A stretch of 64,000 nt of DNA from Caballeronia sp. SBC1 (GTDB lineage: Bacteria; Pseudomonadota; Gammaproteobacteria; Burkholderiales; Burkholderiaceae), in NCBI RefSeq assembly GCF_011493005.1, contig NZ_CP049156.1, positions 682,001-746,000 on the forward strand. The letters run 5' to 3'. The notes under the pieces were generated by a model. That model was not told the origin of the DNA, did no database searches, and was given only the letters and a program-made list of their open reading frames with translations. A program made the position numbers and the translations under genes. This document shows, one piece after another, positions 27,576 to 36,560 of this stretch; within the stretch, counting starts at the first letter, position 1, and every line of letters begins with the position of its first letter.

Positions 27576-28229
27576 GTGGCGTACGAGCTTGGCACCGAGA
27601 TTCTGCGCGGCGATTTTCCGCCGGCGTCTACGCTGCCGCGCGAAGCCGAACTGATGGAGCGTTTTGGCGTCAGCCGGACCGTGCTGCGCGAGGCGCTGCG
27701 GACGCTGACATCGAAGGGCTTGATTGAATCGCGGCCGAAGATTGGGACGCGCGTCAGGCCGCGACAGGCCTGGAATCTTCTCGATGCTGATGTCCTGGAG
27801 TGGTACTCGCGCGTTGCCAAGCCGTTGCAATTCGCGCTGAAGCTGCAGGAAATGCGCGAGATGATCGAGCCTTATGCCGCTGCATTGGCCGCTGCGAATC
27901 ACGATGACGATTCGTTAGCGCGCCTCGGCGATGCGCACACGGCGATGCTGGAAGCGCGCAATGTCGATGAATGGGTTCGTGCCGATTTGCGGTTTCATTT
28001 GAGCGTATTGAATGCGTGCAGCAATGAGTTGCTGGTGCCGCTCGGGACGTTGATCGAGCGCACGCTTGAGGGGCAGTTGCGGTTGAATGCGCGGCGGGCG
28101 GAGGTGTTCAACGCATCCATGGCGGAACACACGGCCGTTTTTGATGCCATCGTCGCGCGGAATTCTGCGGCAGCCCGTGACGCGATGGGCGGTTTGCTCG
28201 GCGTGACGCGGGCGCGGATCGAGGAGTAG
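27576..28229 (+). CDS. dgoR: FadR/GntR-family regulator, probable galactonate regulator
   Basis: The product has a GntR winged helix (ELMERFGVSRTVLREALRTLTSKGLIESRPKIGTRVRP) and a C-terminal FCD ligand-binding domain with its conserved Asp and His positions (RFHLSVLNACSN). Divergence from dgoD suggests it is DgoR, the galactonate-responsive repressor. The start is odd. The first standard codon is GTG at 27576, giving 217 residues. The frame is open back to 27531 and a strong ribosome-binding site (aggggaa, 27541-27547) is better placed for an ATC at 27552, which would add eight residues (IQHDLHGR) common in this family. Confidence 0.87.
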   Translation: MAYELGTEILRGDFPPASTLPREAELMERFGVSRTVLREALRTLTSKGLIESRPKIGTRVRPRQAWNLLDADVLEWYSRVAKPLQFALKLQEMREMIEPYAAALAAANHDDDSLARLGDAHTAMLEARNVDEWVRADLRFHLSVLNACSNELLVPLGTLIERTLEGQLRLNARRAEVFNASMAEHTAVFDAIVARNSAAARDAMGGLLGVTRARIEE

Positions 28230-28378
28230 AGCGGAGATAAACGACGTTCGGCACACTCGGCGATATTTTCATTTTCGAGATAAAGTTGCGGGTCCGAGCG
28301 CTGTTTTGGATTGGTTTTATCCGGTTTCTCCGTTCTATCCGACACGCGGCGCTCCGCATCCTTTCGGAGGAGCCCGAT

Positions 28379-29443
28379 TTGCCGCACGTTTCGATCGCCG
28401 TTGTGTCGTCGTGGGGCGCGTGGGCCGTGTTCGTCAGCGTGCTCGCCACCCAGCTTGGCGTCCCCATTCCCGCTGCACCCATGCTGGTGCTCGCCGGCAC
28501 TTTAGTCGCGGCCGGGCTGGCTTCGTTCTGGCATATGTTGGCGGCCGCGGTCATCGCGGTGGTTATCGCCGATTCGCTTTGGTTTGCCGCCGGGCGGTTG
28601 TATGGCCGTCGATTCCTGAACTCGCTCGTGCGGTTCTCACTTTCCCTCGATACCACTTTGCGTACCGCCCGGCATTGGTTCGAGCGGTTCGGCGTGCCTT
28701 TGCTTGCTCTCTCCAAGTTTGTTCCGGGGCTCGGGCTGGTGTCGTCACCGTTGCTCGGGACGACGCAGATTGACGTGCGGGTTTTCGTGTTCTGGGATCT
28801 GGTGGGCGCTGGGTTGTGGGCATCGTCGTGGATGCTCGGCGGCGCGATCTTGAAGGCCGAAGTCGCGCATCTGCTGGTGTTCGTGAAGACGTATGGGCTC
28901 ACCGCGCTCGATGTGCTCGGGATGGCCGCAGGCGCGTTCTTGGCGTACCGATGGGCGCGGCGTCTGCAGTTCCGTCGATGGCTCGCGAAGTATCGGATCT
29001 CGCCCGAACAACTCGATGAAATGATGCGCTCCGATGCCCCGCCCGTTATTTTCGATGCCCGGCCGGAAGCGGTGAGGAGGAAGGAGGCGCATCGGATCAA
29101 AGGCGCGATTCCGCTGGATTTGGAGTCGTCACGGAAAATCGATCCGATGTTTCACGAGCACGAGGTCGTGGTGTATTGCGTGTGTCCGAATGAAGCGACG
29201 GCCAAGCATATTGTGCAGCAGCTGAAGGTGAAGGGGTTTCGGAACGTGCGGCCGCTGAAGGGCGGGTTGGACGCGTGGGAGAAGAAGGGGTTTCCGGTGG
29301 AGCCTATTCCTCTTGATTCTTTGCGGACGGCTGCTGGGTCGTCGGGTTCTGCTTCATTGGATTCGTCTTCCTCTTCGCTCGATGACGACGATGATCGGAG
29401 CATGGGCGATATGGTGACCGTTCGGGCTACGGCGCCGGAGTGA
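28379..29443 (+). CDS. DedA-family membrane protein fused to a rhodanese domain
   Basis: The N-terminal half is a DedA/SNARE-associated membrane domain with several hydrophobic segments and the family run FVPGLGLVSSPLLGTTQ. The C-terminal half (about 225-315) is a rhodanese-like domain with an active-site-type Cys in YCVCPNEATA. The last 40 residues are Ser- and Asp-rich. A TTG at 28379 is chosen as start because a strong ribosome-binding site (ggagg, 28366-28370) lies 8 bp before it; this gives 354 residues. A longer frame starts with TTG at 28286. The fusion implies a link between lipid transport and sulfur or redox chemistry, which is only inferred. Confidence 0.85.
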   Translation: MPHVSIAVVSSWGAWAVFVSVLATQLGVPIPAAPMLVLAGTLVAAGLASFWHMLAAAVIAVVIADSLWFAAGRLYGRRFLNSLVRFSLSLDTTLRTARHWFERFGVPLLALSKFVPGLGLVSSPLLGTTQIDVRVFVFWDLVGAGLWASSWMLGGAILKAEVAHLLVFVKTYGLTALDVLGMAAGAFLAYRWARRLQFRRWLAKYRISPEQLDEMMRSDAPPVIFDARPEAVRRKEAHRIKGAIPLDLESSRKIDPMFHEHEVVVYCVCPNEATAKHIVQQLKVKGFRNVRPLKGGLDAWEKKGFPVEPIPLDSLRTAAGSSGSASLDSSSSSLDDDDDRSMGDMVTVRATAPE

Positions 29444-29481
29444 GTTTTTTTGTTGTTTTTCGCTAAGCGGAGTTGCATCGG

Positions 29482-30366
29482 ATGAAGCTGTTGGACGGGG
29501 TGGATCCTTCGCAATTTTTTGGCCTGCCAGCGCCGGATATCGCCACGCTCGATGATGGCTTGCAAGTTCCCTTTGTACAGACTGGGCATGAGCATCACGA
29601 GGTGATGCTGTTCGTGCATGGGTCGCTTTGTGACTTTCGATACTGGAAGCCGCAGTTAGGGCCGCTTGCCAAGCAGTATCGATGTGTGGCGCCCAGTCTT
29701 TCGCATTATTGGCCTTCGGGGGTGCTGGGGTTTGGTGCGATGGCCGGTGGATCAAGGCAGTTTAGCTGGGACGCGCATGTTGATGAGTTGGGGCGGTTCA
29801 TCGAGCGGTTGGGCGTTGGGCCGGTTCATGTTGTCGGGCACTCGCGGGGTGGGTGTGTTGCGTTTCATCTGGCTGTGAGATACCCGGAGTTGGTGAAGTC
29901 GTTGGTGCTTGCTGATCCGGGTGGGGCGGTGGCTAGGGCCGGCGATGATGGAAGAGCGCGGACGGTGCTGCCCGCGCCGGTTAATGCGCTGCGGGCGAAG
30001 GCTGCGCAGTTGATTGGCAGCGGGGAGGTTGATGCTGGGTTAGGGCTTTTTGTCGATTCGGTGAGCCGCCCTGGGTTCTGGGCGAGGAGTCCGAAAGAGT
30101 TCAAGGCAATGGCGTTGGATAACGCGAGTACGCTGGCGCTGCAGTTTCGTGATCCGTTGCCTGCGTACGATGCGCATGCTGCGGGGAGGGTGCAATGCCC
30201 TACGCTGCTAATTGATGGGGAGAAGAGCCCGCGGATGTTTCGCGATGCGGTGGGGGCGTTGGAAGGGTGGATTGAAGGAGCGCAGAGAGTGACGATCGAA
30301 GGCGCTTCGCATGGGATGAATGTCACGCATGCGGGGGGCTTCAATCGCGTCATTGCCGGCCGGTAG
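29482..30366 (+). CDS. Alpha/beta-fold hydrolase
   Basis: The 294-residue protein has the alpha/beta-hydrolase pattern: FVHGSLCDFRYW for the oxyanion region, the nucleophile elbow GHSRGGC, an acid in the LLIDGEKSPRMF region and the catalytic His in GASHGMN. It starts at ATG 29482; a TTG three codons earlier is possible. It follows the DedA-rhodanese gene by 38 bp on the same strand and may be co-transcribed. The substrate is unknown. Confidence 0.85.
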   Translation: MKLLDGVDPSQFFGLPAPDIATLDDGLQVPFVQTGHEHHEVMLFVHGSLCDFRYWKPQLGPLAKQYRCVAPSLSHYWPSGVLGFGAMAGGSRQFSWDAHVDELGRFIERLGVGPVHVVGHSRGGCVAFHLAVRYPELVKSLVLADPGGAVARAGDDGRARTVLPAPVNALRAKAAQLIGSGEVDAGLGLFVDSVSRPGFWARSPKEFKAMALDNASTLALQFRDPLPAYDAHAAGRVQCPTLLIDGEKSPRMFRDAVGALEGWIEGAQRVTIEGASHGMNVTHAGGFNRVIAGR

Positions 30367-30688
30367 ATGCTCTGAAAAGTCGCCGATAATGCAAAAAGCT
30401 GCTGCTTCGATTTCATAAAGAATAGAGGTTTTTTAACAATCTGTCGGCGAAAAAGGTGAGTACCTCCCGAATGCTCCGAGCCTTCCTTCGCATGCGCCTG
30501 TAAGACGGGGCGGCTGACAGGATGTCATGGTATATCCGGGACTGAGCGAACCAACATATGACAATTGGCGTCCTGACAAAGCGGGTCTATCTACTTCGAT
30601 AACTCTAGACAATACTTAAGCAGGCTAATAACGCGATCTTGTCTTTGTGTCATTGCAAACGCCGCTGTGCTGAGAATATAAAACGCTA

Positions 30689-30715
30689 GTGTTCCGAGTT
30701 AAAAATTCATTGAAT
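30689..30715 (+). repeat. Left terminal inverted repeat of the IS630 element
   Basis: This 27-bp end begins gtgttccgag and pairs with the right end with four mismatches, all transitions. It is directly preceded by the TA target copy. Confidence 0.88.
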
Positions 30716-30770
30716 GATGCTGATCGTGTACTAAAGTGTTCTGTGTGGCACTTGATACGAGGGGGCAACG

Positions 30771-31865
30771 ATGAGCGGACGGCCCAAAGGCGAGCTCGTG
30801 CTGAGCGAATTGGAGCGCGAAGGACTGCAAGCGCTGACGATGCGACGCAAGACCGCGCAGGCCTTGGCATTGCGGGCGCGCATCGTGTTGGCCTGTGCCG
30901 ATGGCATGGACAACAAGACGGTTGCAGCGAAACAGCGGGTCACTCAGCAAACGGTTTCGAAGTGGCGTGCACGGTTCGTGATCCATCGTCTGGACGGACT
31001 GCTCGATGCACCACGTCCCGGCGCGCCGAGGACGATTGATGACGCGCGCGTCGATGCGCTCATCGCGAAGACGCTCGAGTCCGTGCCTGTCGGAGCGACT
31101 CACTGGAGTACGCGGACGATGGCTCGCGAGATGAAACTGTCGCAGACAGCGGTCACGCGGATCTGGCGTGCTTTTGGTTTGCAGCCGCATCGGCAGGAAA
31201 CGTTCAAGCTCTCCACCGATCCAATGTTCGTCGACAAGGTACGAGATATCGTCGGGCTTTACCTGGACCCGCCGCTCAAGGCCATGGTGCTGTGCGTGGA
31301 CGAGAAAAGCCAGATTCAGGCGCTCGATCGCACGCAACCGATGTTGCCATTGGCACCCGGCATCGCTGAGCGACGCACCCACGATTACATGCGTCACGGC
31401 ACAACCACCCTGTTCGCGGCGCTGGACATCGCTACCGGGGAAGTGATCGGCGAGGTACATCGGCGCCATCGCAGCAGCGAATTCGTGCGTTTTCTGCGCA
31501 CCATCGAAGCCAGCGTGCCTTCTCACCTGGATGTGCATCTGGTGATGGACAACTATGGCACGCACAAAACCTCCTCGATCAAAGCCTGGTTCGCTCGTCA
31601 TCCCCGCTTCCATGTTCACTTCACACCCACTTCGGCGTCGTGGCTTAACCAGGTCGAACGATGGTTTGCCGCGCTCACTGAAAAATACCTTCGACGCGGT
31701 ACGCATCGGTCAACACGTCAACTCGAAGACGCGATCCGTCATTATCTGGATGTCTATAACGCGAACCCCAAACCGTTCGTCTGGAGCAAGTCGGCCGATG
31801 AGATCCTGGCCAGCCTCGAACGGTTCTGTTTGCGGGTCCGCAAGGCTGCGGCAGGAGCATCATGA
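30771..31865 (+). CDS. IS630-family transposase
   Basis: The 364-residue protein has an N-terminal helix-turn-helix region (about 45-75, [22 protein letters not shown]), a second DNA-binding part, and a DDE catalytic domain with Asp177 (CVDEKS), Asp260 (VMDNYGTHK) and Glu296 (WLNQVERWF). These motifs are typical of IS630. No frameshift is needed. Its stop overlaps the start of the passenger gene (ATGA). It should catalyse cut-and-paste transposition into TA. Confidence 0.95.
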   Translation: MSGRPKGELVLSELEREGLQALTMRRKTAQALALRARIVLACADGMDNKTVAAKQRVTQQTVSKWRARFVIHRLDGLLDAPRPGAPRTIDDARVDALIAKTLESVPVGATHWSTRTMAREMKLSQTAVTRIWRAFGLQPHRQETFKLSTDPMFVDKVRDIVGLYLDPPLKAMVLCVDEKSQIQALDRTQPMLPLAPGIAERRTHDYMRHGTTTLFAALDIATGEVIGEVHRRHRSSEFVRFLRTIEASVPSHLDVHLVMDNYGTHKTSSIKAWFARHPRFHVHFTPTSASWLNQVERWFAALTEKYLRRGTHRSTRQLEDAIRHYLDVYNANPKPFVWSKSADEILASLERFCLRVRKAAAGAS

Positions 31866-32104
31866 ATATCAATACAGACGCAATTGATGAAGTTTCCCTT
31901 GCGCTTCTCTACCTGACCCTGCATGACCGATACCGCGCATGGAAGGGCTTCGACTGGGATGTGCTGAATCGACTCCATGAACGAGGCTTCATCGAAGACC
32001 CTGTCAACAAGACGAAGTCCGTGATTTTTACGGAAGAAGGACTGCTCGAGTCCGAGCGACTTTTTAACCAGCACTTCGTCATTCCGGAAAGAACAGGGGA
32101 TTGA
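31862..32104 (+). CDS. DUF6429-like IS passenger protein
   Basis: The 80-residue acidic protein overlaps the transposase stop by 4 bp (ATGA), which indicates translational coupling. It has the pattern [20 protein letters not shown], then [23 protein letters not shown], which I recognise as the DUF6429 family, often found with IS630-type transposases. The last codons reach into the right terminal repeat. The function is unknown; a role in transposition or its control is possible. Confidence 0.83.
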   Translation: MNINTDAIDEVSLALLYLTLHDRYRAWKGFDWDVLNRLHERGFIEDPVNKTKSVIFTEEGLLESERLFNQHFVIPERTGD

Positions 32105-32130
32105 TTCAACGAACTTCTAACTCGGGACAC
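32104..32130 (-). repeat. Right terminal inverted repeat of the IS630 element
   Basis: Read inward on the minus strand it begins gtgtcccgag and matches the left end at 23 of 27 bases. The TA target copy follows at 32131-32132. Confidence 0.88.
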
Positions 32131-32833
32131 TAGGATCAAAAAAATGAGCGCGTTAGCCCACGATTGCATGGCTGGAAGCCTTGCGAGACTAATCGAGAGG
32201 GTGGCGAGGCCCGCCAGTGCGGGAAAGAAGCCGATTCTCTCGATCGAACCCACGAGGATTCCACAACGCTTCTCAAATAAAATCCGCTCACCTTCGTAGT
32301 AGGTCAGGACATATCGAATGGCCGAGGCATCGCAGCTTGCAAGTCGTTCGACATATTGGAGATTAAATGTGATCGAAGATTCAATCAGGTAAAAGAATTG
32401 CGAAAATGGCGTTTTGAAGAGACTATGAAAAAATGGAATAGATAGTGCAATGGCGACAAGGCTAAGGGCAATCCCAAGTAATTGAGACAATGTTATTGTC
32501 GCGAGTGCCGTATTTGCCAGCGGTATGTCGTGGAGAAAATAGGAAAGTGCAGCAAGAATAATTGCCACCGAGAAGCCGATAAGTTGATGTGTAATCAGCC
32601 ACTTGCTAAGGTTTTCTAAAATTTGTTCGTATCTAGTAAGTTTACGTGCCGGTTGCTTTTTCGTGGTCGCGTCTCTGACAATATTTAAGACTTCGTTGAT
32701 TTTATGTTGTGAAGGCGTGTTCGACATTTTGTGTAATTCTCACGTAAAAAGATCGCGGTGTCGCCGTATTTATCGATTTTGTATAGTCGTGTCTCGAGCC
32801 GTGACAATGAATTTCAGGACGGGTCAAAGCCAA

Positions 32834-32869
32834 ACAAAAAGCCGCTACTTCTTTCGAAGCAGCGGCTTT
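32834..32869 (-). terminator. Terminator downstream of tRNA-Met
   Basis: On the minus strand a stem of 12 pairs (agccgctgcttc / gaagtagcggct, one G-T pair) with a gaaa loop is followed by tttttg. It lies about 10 bp beyond the 3' end of the tRNA. Confidence 0.88.
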
Positions 32870-32879
32870 CTTTACAACT

Positions 32880-32956
<77 letters not shown>

Positions 32957-33075
32957 AAGAGATCGAGATTATGAAGAGGGTTGCGAAACCTGTCAACCCC
33001 TTCCCAGCTGATTCCTAGAGACAAGGTGGCCAGGAAAGCGACCAGCCCACAATCGCTCCCCGAGGCCCCCGAAAA

Positions 33076-34734
33076 TCAATCCGAGTCATAAACCGCCGAC
33101 CCCCTCGTCTCCTTAACAAACAGCATCCCGATCACGAACGTCACCAAGGCGATCACAATCGGATACCACAGCCCCGAGAAAATATTCCCCTTCGCGGCCA
33201 CGATAGCAAACGCCGTCGCCGGCAAGAACCCGCCGAACCAGCCATTGCCAATGTGATAAGGCAGCGACATCGACGTGTACCGGATCCGCGCCGGGAACAT
33301 CTCAACGAGCATCGCGGCGATAGGCCCATAGACCATCGTCACGTAGATCATCATGATGGTCAGGATCACAATAGCCATCGGCCAGTTGATCAGCGCCGGA
33401 TCAGCCTTCGCCGGATAACCCGCCGACTTCAGCGTGCCCGCCAGCGTCTTGTCGAACGCGGCGCCTTTCTCCTTCGCATCGGCGGCCTTGCCGTCATACG
33501 TATCCACCACCGTGTCGCCCACCTTGATCTGCGCGATTGTCCCGGCTGGCGCCGCCACGTTCTCGTAGTTCAAGCCGGACTTCGACAACGCGCTCTTGGC
33601 AATATCGCAGGAGCTCGTGAACTTCGATGTCCCCACCGGGTTGAACTGGAACGAACACTCGTCCGGATTGGCAATCACGCTGATGGGCGACTTGGCCGTC
33701 GCGGCTTCCAGCGTCGGATTCGCGTAGTGAGCCAGTGCGTGGAAGAGCGGGAAGTACGTCAGCGCGGCAATCAGGCATCCGGCCATGATGATCGGCTTAC
33801 GCCCGATCTTGTCCGAGAGCGACCCGAAGAACAGGAAGAACGGCGTCCCGATCAACAACGCCACCGCCACCATGATATTGGCGCTCGTGCCATCAACCTT
33901 CAGCGTCTGCGTCAGGAAAAACAGTGTGTAGAACTGGCCCGTGTACCAAACCACGGCCTGTCCCATCGTCAGCCCGAACAGCGCGAGCAGCACGATCCTG
34001 AGATTCTTCCACTGGGTGAACGCTTCGGTCAGCGGCGCTTTCGACGTCTTGCCCTCCGCCTTGATGCGCTCGAACACCGGCGATTCGTGCAGTTTCAGCC
34101 GAATCCACACGGAGACACCGAGCAGCACGATCGACACCAGGAACGGCACGCGCCAGCCCCACGCCCCGAACGTTTCCTCACCGACAGAAGTCCGTACGAT
34201 CAGGATCACGAGCAGCGAGATGAAAAGCCCAAGCGTAGCCGTGGTCTGGATCCACGCAGTCCACGCGCCGCGTTTGTTGGCGGGCGCATGTTCCGCGACG
34301 TAAGTCGCCGCTCCTCCGTATTCCCCGCCGAGCGCGAGCCCTTGCAGCAGCCGCATCGCGATGAAGAGCACGGGCGCGGCTATGCCGATCGTGCCGTATC
34401 CAGGTAGCAGCCCGACCACGAATGTGGAAAGACCCATGATCACAATTGTCACTAGGAAGGTGTACTTGCGCCCGACCATATCGCCGAGACGCCCGAACAC
34501 AATCGCGCCGAAAGGACGCACGGCAAAACCCGCCGCAAAGCCGAGCAAGGTGAAAATGAAAGCGGCCGTCGGATTGACGCCGGAGAAGAACGTCCTGCTT
34601 ATATAGATGGCAAGCGAGCCCGCCAGATAAAAGTCATACCACTCGAACACCGTGCCTAGCGATGACGCGAAAATCACGCGCCGTTCTTCGCTCGTCATCG
34701 GTGCGTGGGAAATGCGCCCCTCAACCGTTGCCAT
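33076..34734 (-). CDS. MFS transporter, metabolite:H+ symporter (MHS) family
   Basis: The 552-residue protein has twelve hydrophobic segments and the MHS signatures SSLGTVFEWYDFYLAG, RPFGAIVFGRLGDMVGRKYTF and LGGEYGGAATYVAEH. It is longer than shikimate- or proline-type members because of a periplasmic loop of about 100 residues (near 345-445) that contains two cysteines. Such carriers import organic acids or osmolytes with protons. It lies beyond a two-component system on the same strand with 227 bp between, which may or may not indicate control. Confidence 0.9.
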   Translation of the reverse strand: MATVEGRISHAPMTSEERRVIFASSLGTVFEWYDFYLAGSLAIYISRTFFSGVNPTAAFIFTLLGFAAGFAVRPFGAIVFGRLGDMVGRKYTFLVTIVIMGLSTFVVGLLPGYGTIGIAAPVLFIAMRLLQGLALGGEYGGAATYVAEHAPANKRGAWTAWIQTTATLGLFISLLVILIVRTSVGEETFGAWGWRVPFLVSIVLLGVSVWIRLKLHESPVFERIKAEGKTSKAPLTEAFTQWKNLRIVLLALFGLTMGQAVVWYTGQFYTLFFLTQTLKVDGTSANIMVAVALLIGTPFFLFFGSLSDKIGRKPIIMAGCLIAALTYFPLFHALAHYANPTLEAATAKSPISVIANPDECSFQFNPVGTSKFTSSCDIAKSALSKSGLNYENVAAPAGTIAQIKVGDTVVDTYDGKAADAKEKGAAFDKTLAGTLKSAGYPAKADPALINWPMAIVILTIMMIYVTMVYGPIAAMLVEMFPARIRYTSMSLPYHIGNGWFGGFLPATAFAIVAAKGNIFSGLWYPIVIALVTFVIGMLFVKETRGSAVYDSD

Positions 34735-34961
34735 GAATCATCTCCTTGTCTTGATCTTTATATGGCGGCCGCGAATAGCCGCGCCGTGCAACGATTATTG
34801 GAGGGAAAACTTACGGCGTTCTGACGCGGAGGGGTAGGGCGCTAAGATCCGGTTTTGTCTTTTTGGTGCCAAAACGTCCATCAACATGCTGGCTTTTACG
34901 GCAATAAAGTACCTAACGCCTGTCTAAATTGAGTTATGCAAAAATGCCGAACGAACTTTGA

Positions 34962-36539
34962 TCAGGGTTTGTCCCGGGCAGGATAAACCCGTTGCAAGCC
35001 CACCCGGACAAGCGTTCCGGCTTGTCGCGGCGCTTCGCTGTACACGTGATCGTCTATATCGAACGTGCCGCCGTGCATCGTTACGATCTCCCGGACGATG
35101 GCAAGACCCAGTCCGCTGCCATCGCCCTCACGTCCAAGAATGCGATAGAACCGCTCCACCACGCGCGTACGTTCCGCTTCAGGAATGCCTAGCCCCGTGT
35201 CCTCCACGTCGAGAAAGACGTGCCGCGTGTCGGACTCGTTAGTGCGCACGCGGACCGTGATTCGGCCTCCGGGCGGGGTGTAGCGAATGGCGTTATCGAT
35301 AAGATTCGACAGCATTTCGCGCAACATCACCGCGTTGCCTTCAACCTCGACCGGATGTGGCGGCTCCTCATAACCAATGTCCATCCGTTTGGCCAACGCC
35401 GCCTGCACCCAGTCGCGGACAGCGAGCCGCGCGAGATCGGTCAACTCCACGCGCGAGAAAATTTGCCCCGACATCCGGTTCTCCGCTCGAGCCAGCGCGA
35501 GCAGTTGCGTCACGAGCCGCGCCGCGTGCTCGGAACTCGTCGCTATCTGTTCAAGCGAGCGCTGCACTTCCGCCGATACATCCTGCCGCAACGCAAGCTC
35601 TGCCTGCGTCCTCAAGCCCGCAAGCGGCGTTTTCATCTGATGCGCGGCGTCCGCTATAAACCGCTTCTGCAACTGCATGTTCTGCTCGAGCCGGTTGAGC
35701 AGATCGTTGAACGACGCCACCAACGGCGCGATTTCCGGCGGCGCGCGGCTGGCTTCGAGCGGTGAGAGATCGTCGGGACGACGGGCGCGAATATTCGCTT
35801 GCAGCGCGTGCAGCGGCGCGAGCCCGCGCGACAACCCGAACCAGACAAGAACGATAGCCAGCGGCAAGATCACGAACTGCGGCAGGATCACGCCCTTGAT
35901 GATGTCGTTGGCTAACTGGCTGCGTTTATCGAGCGTTTCGGCCACCTGGACCAGCACCGGATGAGCGAGCGTTGGCGCTTCCACCGTCGTATAAGCGACG
36001 CGAATGTCGTTGCCTCGCAGCACATCGTCACGAAATTCCACGATGCCGGGCTGCGGCCGGTCATCGTCGTGAGGCAGGGGCATATCGGCGTCGCCGCCTA
36101 CCAGCTCGCCGCGCGTGCCCAGCACCTGGAAAAACACGCTGTCCACGTTATCCGCGCGCAGGAAGTCGCGCGTGGCGTTCGGCAGGCGTAATTCCGCGAC
36201 GCCGTTCACTGGCGCGATCTGCCGCGCGAGCACGTACGCATCCGTCTCCAGCGCGCGGTCGAACGGCCCATTGGCAATCGACTTGGCGACGAGATACGTG
36301 ACCGCAATGCTCATTGGCCACAGCAGTAGCAGCGGCGCGAGCATCCAGTCCAGGATTTCGCCGAATAGCGAACGCGGCGCGGGCTCCCCGTCCGGCTCAA
36401 GCTCGTCGGGCGGTGCGAACGGATTCGCGTAACGCGCGTCGCGGGAAGCGTCGGGGTCGGCTTCGGGCAAATCCGCCGAAGCACGTGACAGCTCGCGCAA
36501 CGCCGGAGCGGAGCGCTCGGGGGATGCTGGCGAGCCCAT
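34962..36539 (-). CDS. Sensor histidine kinase, TctE/QseC type
   Basis: The 525-residue membrane kinase has a 60-residue Asp- and Pro-rich cytosolic N-terminus, a first membrane segment (about 66-86), a periplasmic 2CSK-type sensor region, a second membrane segment (about 215-237), a HAMP-like part, the phospho-acceptor His300 in FIADAAHQMKTPL, and an HATPase domain with NLIDNAIRYTPPGG and DTGLGIP. It lies 21 bp downstream of its response regulator. TctE-like kinases often sense tricarboxylates, but the signal here is unknown. Confidence 0.92.
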   Translation of the reverse strand: MGSPASPERSAPALRELSRASADLPEADPDASRDARYANPFAPPDELEPDGEPAPRSLFGEILDWMLAPLLLLWPMSIAVTYLVAKSIANGPFDRALETDAYVLARQIAPVNGVAELRLPNATRDFLRADNVDSVFFQVLGTRGELVGGDADMPLPHDDDRPQPGIVEFRDDVLRGNDIRVAYTTVEAPTLAHPVLVQVAETLDKRSQLANDIIKGVILPQFVILPLAIVLVWFGLSRGLAPLHALQANIRARRPDDLSPLEASRAPPEIAPLVASFNDLLNRLEQNMQLQKRFIADAAHQMKTPLAGLRTQAELALRQDVSAEVQRSLEQIATSSEHAARLVTQLLALARAENRMSGQIFSRVELTDLARLAVRDWVQAALAKRMDIGYEEPPHPVEVEGNAVMLREMLSNLIDNAIRYTPPGGRITVRVRTNESDTRHVFLDVEDTGLGIPEAERTRVVERFYRILGREGDGSGLGLAIVREIVTMHGGTFDIDDHVYSEAPRQAGTLVRVGLQRVYPARDKP

Positions 36540-36560
36540 GGCGTAGTTACTCGTGGTTGC

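Larger units (their letters stand above)
30689..32130 (+). mobile_element. Complete IS630-family insertion sequence, 1,442 bp
   Basis: The element is flanked by TA on both sides (30687-30688 and 32131-32132), the target duplicated by IS630-family elements. Its ends are imperfect inverted repeats: from the left gtgttccgagttaaaaattc, from the right gtgtcccgagttagaagttc, with 23 of the first 27 bases matching. It carries a transposase and an overlapping DUF6429-like passenger gene. Both ends and both frames look intact, so it may be mobile. The former frame of the interrupted gene confirms the exact boundaries. Confidence 0.93.
30591..32727 (-). pseudogene. Membrane-protein gene split by the IS630 insertion
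   Basis: Reading back from the ATG at 32727, 199 codons encode a membrane protein with hydrophobic segments at about 48-66, 72-100 and 165-183. The frame then runs into the insertion sequence at 32131. Removing 30689-32130 and one copy of the TA target joins it in frame to 31 more codons (30686 back to 30594) and a TAG stop at 30593-30591. The original product was therefore about 230 residues. The gene is AT-richer than its neighbours and I do not recognise its family. In the present state the frame continues into antisense IS sequence for 73 extra codons, so any product is altered. Confidence 0.87.

Noticed and set aside
32131..32727. Reading the 272-codon minus-strand frame (31909-32727) as an intact gene
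   Set aside because: Its last 73 codons are antisense IS sequence; the joined frame across the IS shows the true C-terminus.
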